Source: Thermoplasmata archaeon
GTDB lineage: Archaea; Thermoplasmatota; Thermoplasmata; Thermoplasmatales; Thermoplasmataceae
Direction: 5' to 3'
Length of the DNA stretch: 39,857 nucleotides
NCBI GenBank assembly: GCA_021810575.1
Contig: JAJZIN010000007.1
Coordinates: 1 to 39,857, forward strand
A program made the position numbers and the translations under genes. Each line of letters opens with the position of its first letter. Within the stretch, counting starts at the first letter, position 1. The notes under the pieces were generated by a model, which saw nothing but the letters and a program-made list of their open reading frames with translations, had not been told where the DNA came from and did not search any database. Positions 7,848 to 15,734 of this stretch are shown one piece after another.

Positions 7848-7998
7848 GCATACGGCTGCGCATGTACAAATAGGATGCATAGATAAAACCAAAAAAAGTA
7901 TCGCTTTTAATATTTCAATCCCAGGATTTTAATTGGCCTTGGCCAAATAGTATACTAGCGACCTCCTAAATTATAATTGTATATTGAAAAGACCCACT

Positions 7999-8439
7999 TT
8001 ATGAAACATAAGGGTATACATAGAAGATGACCATCAATAATCCAACCACTATTGACGAGTAAGCCCAAGCAATATTGTAATAGGTTTTACTTCGTTTACC
8101 ATTTGATGCATAAGATATGACTGCAATAAGCCCCATTATTAGTCCAATATTAGCATACCATTCAAAAACAGATAAAAACAAAGTACCGAAATATGAAAAA
8201 TTTGATTGAGAATAATAGAACAAGATATTCAATGCAATGGTATTTGTGAAAATAGGTATCCTTCCAACGTAGTGGTGTTCAGCTAGAGAACCTGCTATAA
8301 TCAATGAAACTGGTGCTAAATACTGAATATAAGCACTTGGAACAACTACTGAAATCCATGGAAACCCTAGAATACTATTGATGAAATTATATACCTCATT
8401 GACAATTTGGGAAACTATTAATGCTAGGGACATAACCAA
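7999..8439 (-). CDS. Hypothetical multi-pass membrane protein overlapping the restriction gene
   Basis: 146 residues with four probable membrane helices (roughly 38-52, 62-76, 84-110 and 125-143) and a weakly hydrophobic N-terminus; a short basic loop near residues 112-118 (NGKRSKT) suggests a cytoplasmic side. I do not recognise a family. The start at 8439 (ATG; another in-frame ATG at 8433) lies inside the end of the type IIG restriction gene, a 16-nt overlap, so it is probably translated by coupling and belongs to the same transcript. Base composition is AT-rich like the restriction gene and unlike the neighbouring housekeeping genes. A role linked to the restriction system is inferred from position only. 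Confidence 0.7.
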   Translation of the reverse strand: MVMSLALIVSQIVNEVYNFINSILGFPWISVVVPSAYIQYLAPVSLIIAGSLAEHHYVGRIPIFTNTIALNILFYYSQSNFSYFGTLFLSVFEWYANIGLIMGLIAVISYASNGKRSKTYYNIAWAYSSIVVGLLMVIFYVYPYVS

Positions 8440-11417
8440 TCCTCAAGGAGTTCTATTTCTGACTTGTTAAGCCCATAGACATCGTAAATTAACTGGTTTA
8501 GTTCTTGTTCTTTCTTATCAAATTCTCTTTCCAAAAGGTCTCTTTCATCTGTATTAGGTAAGTTTTGCATTTTCTTTGAAATGTTTACCTGTTCTTTAGA
8601 TAGCAATGAAATAGAATCAAATCTTGAGTCTTTTGGTACTAACAATGGTAATTTATCAATGAATCGCTTTCCGTAAGAAAAATATCCGCCTCTAAACGGT
8701 GTGCTGATGTTTTTTAAATAGAATTCTAAAACATTAGAGTTTAGGAGAGCTAGCACAAAATAGTACATATTCTGATTATTATCGTTGAGTACGATTCCAT
8801 AACCACCGGCATTACCACCACCAACAAAATAATACTCTCCATTCAAATCTATTGCAAATGTATTGTTTGATGCAAGAACTTGAGTGATGATTTTGGGTTG
8901 CTCAAATTTTTCAAGATTCTTACGGTAAATATATTGATGCCAATCATCATGATTTTCAAGTCTATGATTTTCTCTCGACTTTAACTGAGATTCATAATGT
9001 TTAAAATATTCGTAGGCAAGGGGAAACCTTTCATTAATTTCAAACAGAGAAATTAAAGAAGCTTTGTCATTTTTTACGTAATATGGATATACAACATAAA
9101 GCCCTTTCCATTCAAAAGCCCATTTTCTTATATCTTTCCCTTTCAATAGTCTTTTGAGAATCGCCTTTTCGATAACGAATTCCAGATTATCTTTTACATT
9201 CCTTATTTTGGCTGTCTCTTTAGTTTCTGAAATAACTTCTACAAAATAAATGGGGTCTGCACTTGTTGTCAAACCTTGGAATATATTTTTGGAAAGTCCC
9301 CCAAGTGATTCTCCTTGACCTTTCAATTTTTTCATCAAATTGCTAATTTTGTTATCAGATAGAATCCATGACTCGTTTGGTGTGGGGCTTGGTAAACTGT
9401 ATTTCTGGAAAATTTCACTGTTTGATATTTCTTTAACTGAAAAATCATCTTTTGATTTTGGTGACATGTATTCAAAGTCTTTATTTGCTGTATTCTTTAA
9501 AAACAACAAGCAAGTGTAATTCGTAGCATCGCCGAATATCTGTATATCTTTGAAATCGACAAATCTGTGCAAGGTTTTAGACTCAGATATCACATTTCTT
9601 AGACCTAGACCATAATCAGCGTTAACAAATTTTGAAGGGATAATGAATCCAACATCCCCATTTTCTCTCAATAATTTGAGAGATTTTTCGACAAATAAGA
9701 GGTAAATATCATAATTCCTAAAAGCTGATTTGAAATTGTTGCTGAAATAGTTAGCTTCCTTATCTTCAAGATTCTGAATCCTGACGTAAGGCGGATTCCC
9801 AATTATGATATCGAAGCCACCCTCCTTCATTATCTCCGGAAATTCCTTTTCCCATTTAAATGCCTTATCAGAAATTGAAAGATCATCAATCAAGCTATTT
9901 CCAATTTTTATATTGTTCTGGAGCACTGGTAACCTATGTTTTTTCTCAGATATCTGCAATAAAAGATTCAATTGAGCTATTTCAACCGCTTTTTTATCCA
10001 GGTCCACTCCAAAAATATTATTCTTGAGTATTTCCGTTTTTGATGTGTAAAATTCAATTTCATTCCCTTTTGTGTCTTGCATGAATTTTGTTTGCATTAA
10101 ACTTTTTGCACTCTTAGAGATGGATTTATTTTTCTCATAATATGATCTCCAATAATTCTCCAACTCTTTGTATGCCCTTATCAAGAAACTACCTGAACCG
10201 CAAGAAGGATCAATTATTCTTACTCTCCTAATTTCTTCTGGAGTATGTGTCTTTATATATTCTCCAACAGTGTTCTTAACGATATAGTCAACTATATAAA
10301 TAGGAGTATAATAAATTCCCTGTTCTTTTCTATGTGTTTTTGATTCTTCTAGCTTTGCCCTCTTGGGTGTCTGTTTCAAAAGATTGCCTAAATATTGTTC
10401 ATATATTTTTCCCAATACGTCCGTATCTAAAACTGAAAAATTATATGAGTATTCTGCATTTTTTGGTGAATACAGTCCTTGAATAACCTCAGACAATGTA
10501 TCGTTACTGATATCAACTTGATCGGATATGTGAATTGTGTTGCTATCTTTTCCAAATAAACCACTATTGTATGTCTCTTTATATTGTTGAAAAAGTTCTC
10601 TTACCTTTTTAATCAAATGTCCTTTTTCCTTCTGAGACCATATGTTAAAGTTAGACCTTAAAGATTTTTGCTCATATTCCCTGTCTTCTGCATTTCTAAT
10701 AAATACCAATCTATCCAATATCCTCTGGACTGTCTCATCAATATCTATTTCTGAAATGCTTGAATTATTCCTCTTGATATCCCTTGAGAGGATTTCCCTG
10801 AAATGAATCATATCTTGAAGAAGTTGCTTGTCTACTGGCCTCTTAATAAACTTCTTCCCATTTTCATAAGCCCAGGTGTCTAAGAGTCCTTTTTCAAATC
10901 CTTCTTTACTTAGCAATTGAAGTTTTTCTCTACCATTTTTACTTAGGTAATCATCTGCGTTCAATGTAAAACACCAGACAGGTTTACCACTATCAGCATT
11001 GTATAGAGCTAAGGTTTCAAAATTCGTTAATACTGCCCAACTGCATGATTTAAGCCACGAATAATTTGCGGCTTGATGATTATAGCTCTTTCCGAATAGA
11101 ATATCGCCTTCCCTAAGAGACTTTGCTTCTAGAAAGAATTTCGAGATTCCGCCTATACTGAATCCATAGTCACTTCTCTTGCCGGCAATATTTTCCTCGT
11201 ATGAAACCGAGTCAATATGATTTTTTCTGTTCTCAGTGTTCCAACCTAATGCTTTGAACAATGGAGTGATGAAAACTACCTTTGTCTCCTCTTCACTGTA
11301 ATCTTTAATTTTACCTGCTATTTTATCACTCTTATATTTCTCTATTAATTCTTCTACCCTCTCAAAATCAATTTTATAATCATAACTATCATCTTCAGAA
11401 CTTGTCATCTTATTCAT
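8424..11417 (-). CDS. Type IIG restriction-modification enzyme (fused endonuclease and N6-adenine methyltransferase)
   Basis: About 1,000 residues in one chain. Numbered from the upstream TTG at 11477, the N-terminal nuclease domain has an HsdR-like opening and a PD-(D/E)xK core with Asp103 and Glu117-Ala-Lys119. The gamma-class adenine methyltransferase follows: YYTPIYIVDYIV, SAM motif I DPSCGSGSF (423-431), FGVDLDKKAVEIAQLNL, and catalytic motif IV NPPY (561-564). The last 350 residues match TaqI/Eco57I-like target-recognition and C-terminal regions. TTG 11477 is unlikely because the best TATA-like stretches (11479-11493) would start RNA after it. I choose ATG 11417, with ATG 11408 as an alternative. 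Such enzymes methylate and cut one site and need no separate subunits. AT-rich composition and flanking IS relics suggest horizontal transfer. The target sequence is unknown. Confidence 0.9.
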   Translation of the reverse strand: MNKMTSSEDDSYDYKIDFERVEELIEKYKSDKIAGKIKDYSEEETKVVFITPLFKALGWNTENRKNHIDSVSYEENIAGKRSDYGFSIGGISKFFLEAKSLREGDILFGKSYNHQAANYSWLKSCSWAVLTNFETLALYNADSGKPVWCFTLNADDYLSKNGREKLQLLSKEGFEKGLLDTWAYENGKKFIKRPVDKQLLQDMIHFREILSRDIKRNNSSISEIDIDETVQRILDRLVFIRNAEDREYEQKSLRSNFNIWSQKEKGHLIKKVRELFQQYKETYNSGLFGKDSNTIHISDQVDISNDTLSEVIQGLYSPKNAEYSYNFSVLDTDVLGKIYEQYLGNLLKQTPKRAKLEESKTHRKEQGIYYTPIYIVDYIVKNTVGEYIKTHTPEEIRRVRIIDPSCGSGSFLIRAYKELENYWRSYYEKNKSISKSAKSLMQTKFMQDTKGNEIEFYTSKTEILKNNIFGVDLDKKAVEIAQLNLLLQISEKKHRLPVLQNNIKIGNSLIDDLSISDKAFKWEKEFPEIMKEGGFDIIIGNPPYVRIQNLEDKEANYFSNNFKSAFRNYDIYLLFVEKSLKLLRENGDVGFIIPSKFVNADYGLGLRNVISESKTLHRFVDFKDIQIFGDATNYTCLLFLKNTANKDFEYMSPKSKDDFSVKEISNSEIFQKYSLPSPTPNESWILSDNKISNLMKKLKGQGESLGGLSKNIFQGLTTSADPIYFVEVISETKETAKIRNVKDNLEFVIEKAILKRLLKGKDIRKWAFEWKGLYVVYPYYVKNDKASLISLFEINERFPLAYEYFKHYESQLKSRENHRLENHDDWHQYIYRKNLEKFEQPKIITQVLASNNTFAIDLNGEYYFVGGGNAGGYGIVLNDNNQNMYYFVLALLNSNVLEFYLKNISTPFRGGYFSYGKRFIDKLPLLVPKDSRFDSISLLSKEQVNISKKMQNLPNTDERDLLEREFDKKEQELNQLIYDVYGLNKSEIELLEDWLCP

Positions 11418-11574
11418 ATCCTCTTGGTCTCTATGCTCTCGAATCCAATAATCTTTATTAAGCTTCTGCCAGTTCAAATTAAAAATTTTTTAGAGTTTCA
11501 ACTCTCAGGCATGTGGAAAACATTTCAAACTATTTTTAGATTTTATCCTTAGTATTTGCATTTTAATTCATCAT

Positions 11575-12130
11575 AATTCCATCCCTCCCACATGGTTGAA
11601 ATCTGACCCATTCTTCCTATAGAATGAGAAATCAACATTATATTCTTTAAGAGTGTCCAGTATGCATTCTTGAACACCACTTTTCCCCAGTTATTCCTTC
11701 ACATACACGCCCATAGAAAAATATACAAGATCGACCATGTAAAGTTTCCCACCCATATTTATTCCTTTTACCTATTTTTTTCGCTCCTTTTTCATTGTTG
11801 GCAATGAGTTCTTCCTACTGTCCTTGGGCCTGTAAGACTCTCTCTTTATGTTTATGACAGTGAAATGATGAAGCAATATCCGATCAAGAACAGTAACTGC
11901 CAATACAGGTCCTCCAACTGAATCCCTTGTTTCTTCTATATAGTGTTGATCTCTTCTCATATCTTGAAGAAACAAACTGGAAGAATAGGTGTGATTCTTC
12001 CATTGTAAATGGAAGATGTTCTGTCTCATCCACAATCAAAAGCTTGAATCTTGAATAAGTTTTTTATTCTATATTCCAATCCTTCTTTAGTGTTTGTTCG
12101 AGTTTTATGACACATATGTGATATACAGGA
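11575..12130 (-). pseudogene. istB: IS21-family IstB remnant with terminal-repeat-like end
   Basis: Pieces of the IS21 helper ATPase IstB lie in different minus-strand frames. One encodes KLLIVDETEHLPFTMEE and HLFFQFVSSRYEKRST, matching the Walker-B region of IstB (LLIIDEIGYLPF). After a frameshift near the sequence for NKGF, GGPVLAVTVLDRILLHHFT and VINIKRESYRPKD match the C-terminus, ending at 11772. An earlier LEYRIK segment sits in a third frame beside an A-rich run. Downstream, minus-strand ATGGGTCAGATTTCAACC near 11590-11615 resembles the repeated terminal sequences of IS21 elements. The N-terminus, Walker A and the IstA transposase are missing, so the element is inactive. Confidence 0.75.
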
Positions 12131-12158
12131 ATATCTGACATGATAGATCTCATTCCTA

Positions 12159-12548
12159 GTGCTGTTGAGTGGGTCATCCATTGACAGCTTCTACGGAGAT
12201 GGTGCATTTGACACCAATGATCTTTTCTCACTCATACATCAGGTTGGTGCCATTCCGGTAATAAAGATCAGGAAGAATGCATCTCCGGATCGTATAAAAG
12301 GATCCAAATACAGAAGAAGGGCTATCAGGGAGTATCAGGAGAAGGGATACAGAACATGGTCAGAGGATAATGAATATAGCATGAGATGGCCAGGCACAGA
12401 AGGCATATTCTCTGCTGTGAAGCGTAAGTTCGGGGAGAACTGTACCAGTCGGTCTGTCAGGGGCCTTGAAGTTGAAGGATGCCAGAGGTTGTGGGTATAT
12501 GATCATATAAGTCAGGGGGCAATGATGAAGGTGAAATCTATGAGTTGA
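12159..12548 (+). pseudogene. Truncated DDE transposase (IS5/IS4-like), C-terminal part
   Basis: 129 codons from a GTG after an in-frame stop. It keeps SIDSFYGDGAFDTNDLF, with the second catalytic aspartate in a YGDGAFD motif, then VIKIRKNA, and MRWPGTEGIFSAVKRKFGE, where the glutamate before the YREK-like basic segment completes the DDE triad. The family usually has another 150-250 residues with the first aspartate upstream, absent here. No SD or TATA box fits the GTG. It is a decayed transposase rather than a working one, although a short C-terminal product cannot be excluded. It points away from the IstB relic. Confidence 0.75.
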
Positions 12549-12741
12549 TAGTAAGATTAAAAAAGATCAAGAAAAAATCCAAGGTAAGGCGGGTTGAATG
12601 TTAATTGTTCAACAGAGCAGTAACTAACGTAACCATTAAGTACACAAATCAGAAAGAATGTTCTATGGGTGTGTCATAATTATCATATGATCCTGGACAA
12701 AATTTCAATAAGATATAAATCTAATACTCACAAAGTCTTTC
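12549..12741. other. Intergenic DNA after the transposase fragment
   Basis: No gene seen. The sequence CTATGGGTGTGTCATAAT at about 12663-12680 may be the old terminal inverted repeat of the truncated element; no matching left end was found. Confidence 0.25.
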
Positions 12742-13212
12742 CTACGGCTGTATCAAAATATTTTTTTCTAGCTCGGAAGTCATATTTTTGATCCAGCTTT
12801 TCATCTCGTGTCTCAATATGTTATATTTGATGGGAGGGTTGGGCAAGGGAGAAGCGTACTTCATGTTTTGAACCAGTGTATTCTTCAGGAATTTTCCTGG
12901 TTCGGAGTGCATCATTAATTTCCTGATTTCTTTCCAGAATTTTTTATTTAGTGCTTTGACCCTCCTTTCACCAAGTTCTGGTACCATGATGGTAATATTG
13001 TAACCAGGGACTTTCTCTATCCTGTTTCCATTCAAAACTACCCATTTACTGATTTCCTGCTCGAAGATGACATTTGCTAAATGGAGCGCTATAATACGAA
13101 CGTCGTTAAAGTCAAAACCGGTTTTCAGATTATAGATTACTGAAGAATCATTGGAAGAGATACTTCTTCGCTGCTGAATATGCTCCCATAATGCTTCATC
13201 TCTGGTTTTCAT
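12742..13212 (-). CDS. Hypothetical protein, family unknown
   Basis: 156 residues, soluble, basic in its second half, with no signal peptide, membrane helix or metal-binding cluster. The ATG at 13212 has a TATA-like AATAATATAT (plus strand about 13234-13243) centred 26 nt upstream, so expression from a leaderless mRNA is plausible. Composition is protein-like (IIALHLANVIFEQEISKW, KALNKKFWKEIRKLMMH). I do not recognise it. It lies at the right edge of the accessory island, just before the LutAB-like operon on the same strand, from which it is separated by about 130 bp. Confidence 0.65.
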   Translation of the reverse strand: MKTRDEALWEHIQQRRSISSNDSSVIYNLKTGFDFNDVRIIALHLANVIFEQEISKWVVLNGNRIEKVPGYNITIMVPELGERRVKALNKKFWKEIRKLMMHSEPGKFLKNTLVQNMKYASPLPNPPIKYNILRHEMKSWIKNMTSELEKNILIQP

Positions 13213-13346
13213 ATAATAAATTGAAGTCGGGTGGATATATTATTTTTTGCCAATTAAAGAATGAGTGTTAAAAACAGGTCTTTTGATTCCAAATTATATG
13301 CTCTCACTAAATTTCAGTTAATTTCCAGAAATATTTATGAAGTAGA

Positions 13347-14492
13347 TCATTTTTTAAGCTCTTTTGAACCCCGGTATCTTATTTCCCTTATTACTTCAGG
13401 TATATTTATCTCCATTGGACATACAACCTTGCACCCACCGGAATGAACACAGTAACTGGCAGGCCATGGGTCCTTGTTTGTTATGTAATTCCACATGACT
13501 CCAGTTGGGCCGTTATATGGGGATGCCCTTGAAACCCAGTCTGTCCCCATTACCCTGTATGTTGGACATGAGAAATAACACCTGCCGCATTTTATGCACA
13601 GTAGGCTTTCTTTCAACGCAGGATCCTTGCTTGCCTCAGTTCTTCCATCATCAATCAGGATCAGGTGAAAATTCTTTGGTCCGGTGGCGGGTGAGACACG
13701 GTGTGACTCAATGTCCGCTGTTGAACTGGGTCCTGTTGTAACATTGACGTATGTTGGTGGAAATATACCTGCATATGCGGCCTGGACAATGGCTTCATCC
13801 ATGGCATCCCTCATTGTTGGAACTATCTTGTCAATACCTGTTATGGCAATATGAGTTTGAGGCATTACAGTATCCATCCTGATGTTTCCCTCGTTTTCAA
13901 CAAGAACTACGGAGCCACTATCTGCTGCAACCGCATTGGCTCCTGTTATTCCTATATCGGCCTTGAGATATTTCGACATCAGGAATTTTCTCACCCCAGC
14001 CACAACCTCTTCAATGCTTGAGCTCTTGTTTATTGTCTTATCGTACTTATTTACTGCTTCAGATGCCTGCTGGAGTGTCATCCCGATTGCAGGTTCCACT
14101 ATGTGTGCTGGCCAGCTCCTGGATATCTGCACTAGAAATTCACCAAGATCGGTTTCCCAGACCTCATTATTTAGCTTTTCCAGATATTCCCTGAGTCCGA
14201 TCTCATACGCCACATTTGTCTTCGAGAAAACTATGGTCTTGTTCTGCCCTGTTAGTTCTCCAAGGATCTTCCTTGCCTCTTCCTTGTCCCTGGCCATATG
14301 AACTTCCCCACGCACACTTTCAACGCTTTTAACTGTCATTTTTATGTATGTGTCAAGATCGTCAAGCACCTTCATCTTCTGTTCCCTGAGATGCTTCGTG
14401 ATTTCCTCTATGTATGGATACTGCTTCAGGACCCTTTCAACTTCTGCATTATTTCCCTTTGCTATTGGACCGATCGTCTGTTCCCAGGTCAT
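13347..14492 (-). CDS. LutB-like LUD-domain iron-sulfur protein
   Basis: 381 residues from ATG 14492, which overlaps the stop of the upstream gene as ATGA. Residues about 60-285 are a LUD domain, marked by GITGANAVAADSGSVVLVEN (181-200) and the HIAITGIDKIVPT strand. The C-terminus has ferredoxin-like clusters: C299-x2-C302-x2-C305-x3-C309-P is complete, but the second reads C348-x2-Ser351-x2-C354-x3-C358-P, with serine where the second cysteine is expected. LutB-type proteins act with LutA in oxidation of lactate or a related 2-hydroxyacid and hand electrons on. No LutC or FAD-linked oxidase gene is adjacent, so the donor substrate is uncertain. The open frame extends further upstream, but that part lies inside the partner gene. 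Confidence 0.85.
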   Translation of the reverse strand: MTWEQTIGPIAKGNNAEVERVLKQYPYIEEITKHLREQKMKVLDDLDTYIKMTVKSVESVRGEVHMARDKEEARKILGELTGQNKTIVFSKTNVAYEIGLREYLEKLNNEVWETDLGEFLVQISRSWPAHIVEPAIGMTLQQASEAVNKYDKTINKSSSIEEVVAGVRKFLMSKYLKADIGITGANAVAADSGSVVLVENEGNIRMDTVMPQTHIAITGIDKIVPTMRDAMDEAIVQAAYAGIFPPTYVNVTTGPSSTADIESHRVSPATGPKNFHLILIDDGRTEASKDPALKESLLCIKCGRCYFSCPTYRVMGTDWVSRASPYNGPTGVMWNYITNKDPWPASYCVHSGGCKVVCPMEINIPEVIREIRYRGSKELKK

Positions 14493-15391
14493 GCTATCAC
14501 CTCTGCAATATCCTTCACGCTTGCAAACTCTGATAGATTGGCGTAACATAGTGGGCACGCCACAAGTATGTTTTCGCTTACCTTCTTCAGGTCTTCTGCC
14601 CTGGCCCTTGCCATCTCATTACTCAGGCGATCACTCAATGGACCCATGGGTGCACCGCAACATAAACCACTCCCCTTTCCTGTTACAACCGGATCTTCCT
14701 TCAATTCCACGCCTGAATCTTTCAGCAGTACCCTCACGCTGTCATACATATCAAGGAAACGGGAATAGAGGCATGAGTCATGGAGAACGAACGACCCCTT
14801 GCCATTACCGTTCCTTATGATTTTGAGATATGATGTGAATGGTATATCAAAACCGATGTATCTCTTCAGGTTGTTCAGTGTGTTGGTTGTATGAGGGTCC
14901 ACGGTTATTATGGATTCTACGCCCTTCTGCTTCAAAAATGATTCCACCTTCAGTCCATATTCCTTGAACTCATCAATAAGCCCCAGTTCCAGCAGCAGGG
15001 AACCACTGTAAGGTTCATCTTCATACAGATATCCAACATTCGCAACATTTTTTGAAACCATTCTGTATATGTTTCTAAGTATGCTGTTTGCCCTTTCCAC
15101 ATCCTCTCCCTTTGGTTTTATCAGCTTAGCCCCTATTGATGCAACTATTTTTGAAGTCCCCAGCGACCCGAAAGTGGGAATATATTTCTCATATGACTTG
15201 AATATTGTTGCCATCTGGTACATGAATGATGTATAAATTATTACCTTGCCTCCTCTTGGGATATTCATCTGATCTGCCCACTGAGTTGCCAGTTTCCTGT
15301 CCATTGGAAATGGGATGTATGATTCCATCAGATTCTTATACAGAACATTTCTTACAGTTGCTTCCTGTTTTCTTACCTGATCTTCGTCCAT
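14489..15391 (-). CDS. LutA/HdrB-like CCG-domain protein with only one intact cluster site
   Basis: 300 residues. The C-terminal half has a full CCG motif: C207, GLCCGAPMG with C244-C245, and ACPLCYAN with C279 and C282. That set binds a non-cubane iron-sulfur cluster in HdrB and is predicted in LutA and GlcF. LutA-type proteins normally have two such repeats. The N-terminal half here keeps the fold pattern (VIIYTSF, EPYSGSLLLELG, IITVDPHTTN), but each cysteine position is replaced (Ser55, Tyr128-Ser129-Gly, His167-Thr168). The protein has just five cysteines in all. It is the first gene of a two-gene operon with the LUD-domain protein, overlapping it by four bases. Its role is probably electron transfer in 2-hydroxyacid oxidation. 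Confidence 0.8.
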   Translation of the reverse strand: MDEDQVRKQEATVRNVLYKNLMESYIPFPMDRKLATQWADQMNIPRGGKVIIYTSFMYQMATIFKSYEKYIPTFGSLGTSKIVASIGAKLIKPKGEDVERANSILRNIYRMVSKNVANVGYLYEDEPYSGSLLLELGLIDEFKEYGLKVESFLKQKGVESIITVDPHTTNTLNNLKRYIGFDIPFTSYLKIIRNGNGKGSFVLHDSCLYSRFLDMYDSVRVLLKDSGVELKEDPVVTGKGSGLCCGAPMGPLSDRLSNEMARARAEDLKKVSENILVACPLCYANLSEFASVKDIAEVIA

Positions 15392-15495
15392 TAAAACACC
15401 ATGATTATAAAATCCAGTTTCATTCTTAAACGTATAGCCTCACATGTTTAATGCATATTTCAATCCCATTTTTGTTTAAAATTCTTATCAACAAA

Positions 15496-15507
15496 CCTTA
15501 ATTAAAA
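15496..15507 (+). promoter_or_regulatory. TATA box for the structured leader / M50 transcript
   Basis: CCTTAATTAAAA: the TTAATTA core is centred near 15501, predicting a transcription start at about 15526-15527, exactly where the first strong stem (GCCCTG) begins. Confidence 0.5.
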
Positions 15508-15525
15508 TGTTTCAATATCTGACAC

Positions 15526-15734
15526 GCCCTGAGATTAGTATAAATGATCTCATGAGTTTATATGACGACACAGGGCAATAAATCGCCTCGCCATATGGGC
15601 CTCTGCACTAGTAAAGGATCTAATTCCTGCTATGAAATGCCGATCAGAGGCTGGCGAAAAAGTCCCCGGGGGTCAGAGGAACCAGGAAAATGAATGGGTC
15701 CCGTTAGAACGGGGAAAAGATCAAGAGGTTATTC
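15526..15734 (+). ncRNA. Structured 5' leader or small RNA before the M50 protease gene
   Basis: About 209 nt, GC-rich against AT-rich flanks, with nested complementary segments. GCCCTG (15526-15531) pairs with CAGGGC (15571-15576) around TATAAA/TTTATA (15539-15544/15557-15562). CGCC (15589-15592) pairs with GGCG (15653-15656), then GCCTCTG (15599-15605) with CAGAGGC (15645-15651), enclosing AGGA/TCCT (15615-15618/15625-15628). CCCGT/ACGGG (15700-15704/15709-15713) closes on TAGA. It contains no useful open frame. A TATA box sits at the right distance, and the transcript runs into the M50 gene, whose site GAGGT (15725-15729) follows the last hairpin. It could be a cis-regulatory leader or a processed ncRNA. 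I could not match it to RNase P RNA, SRP RNA or a TPP riboswitch. Confidence 0.55.

Noticed and set aside
14493..14558. 22-residue extension of the LutB-like protein
   Set aside because: Lies inside the partner gene; the ATGA overlap gives a normal coupled start.
15526..15734. Leader resembling a TPP riboswitch because of a CTGAGA-type stretch near 15529
   Set aside because: The remaining conserved TPP-aptamer segments (the GAACCTGATC-like part and the TAATGCCAGCG-like part) are not present in order, and the downstream gene is a protease.
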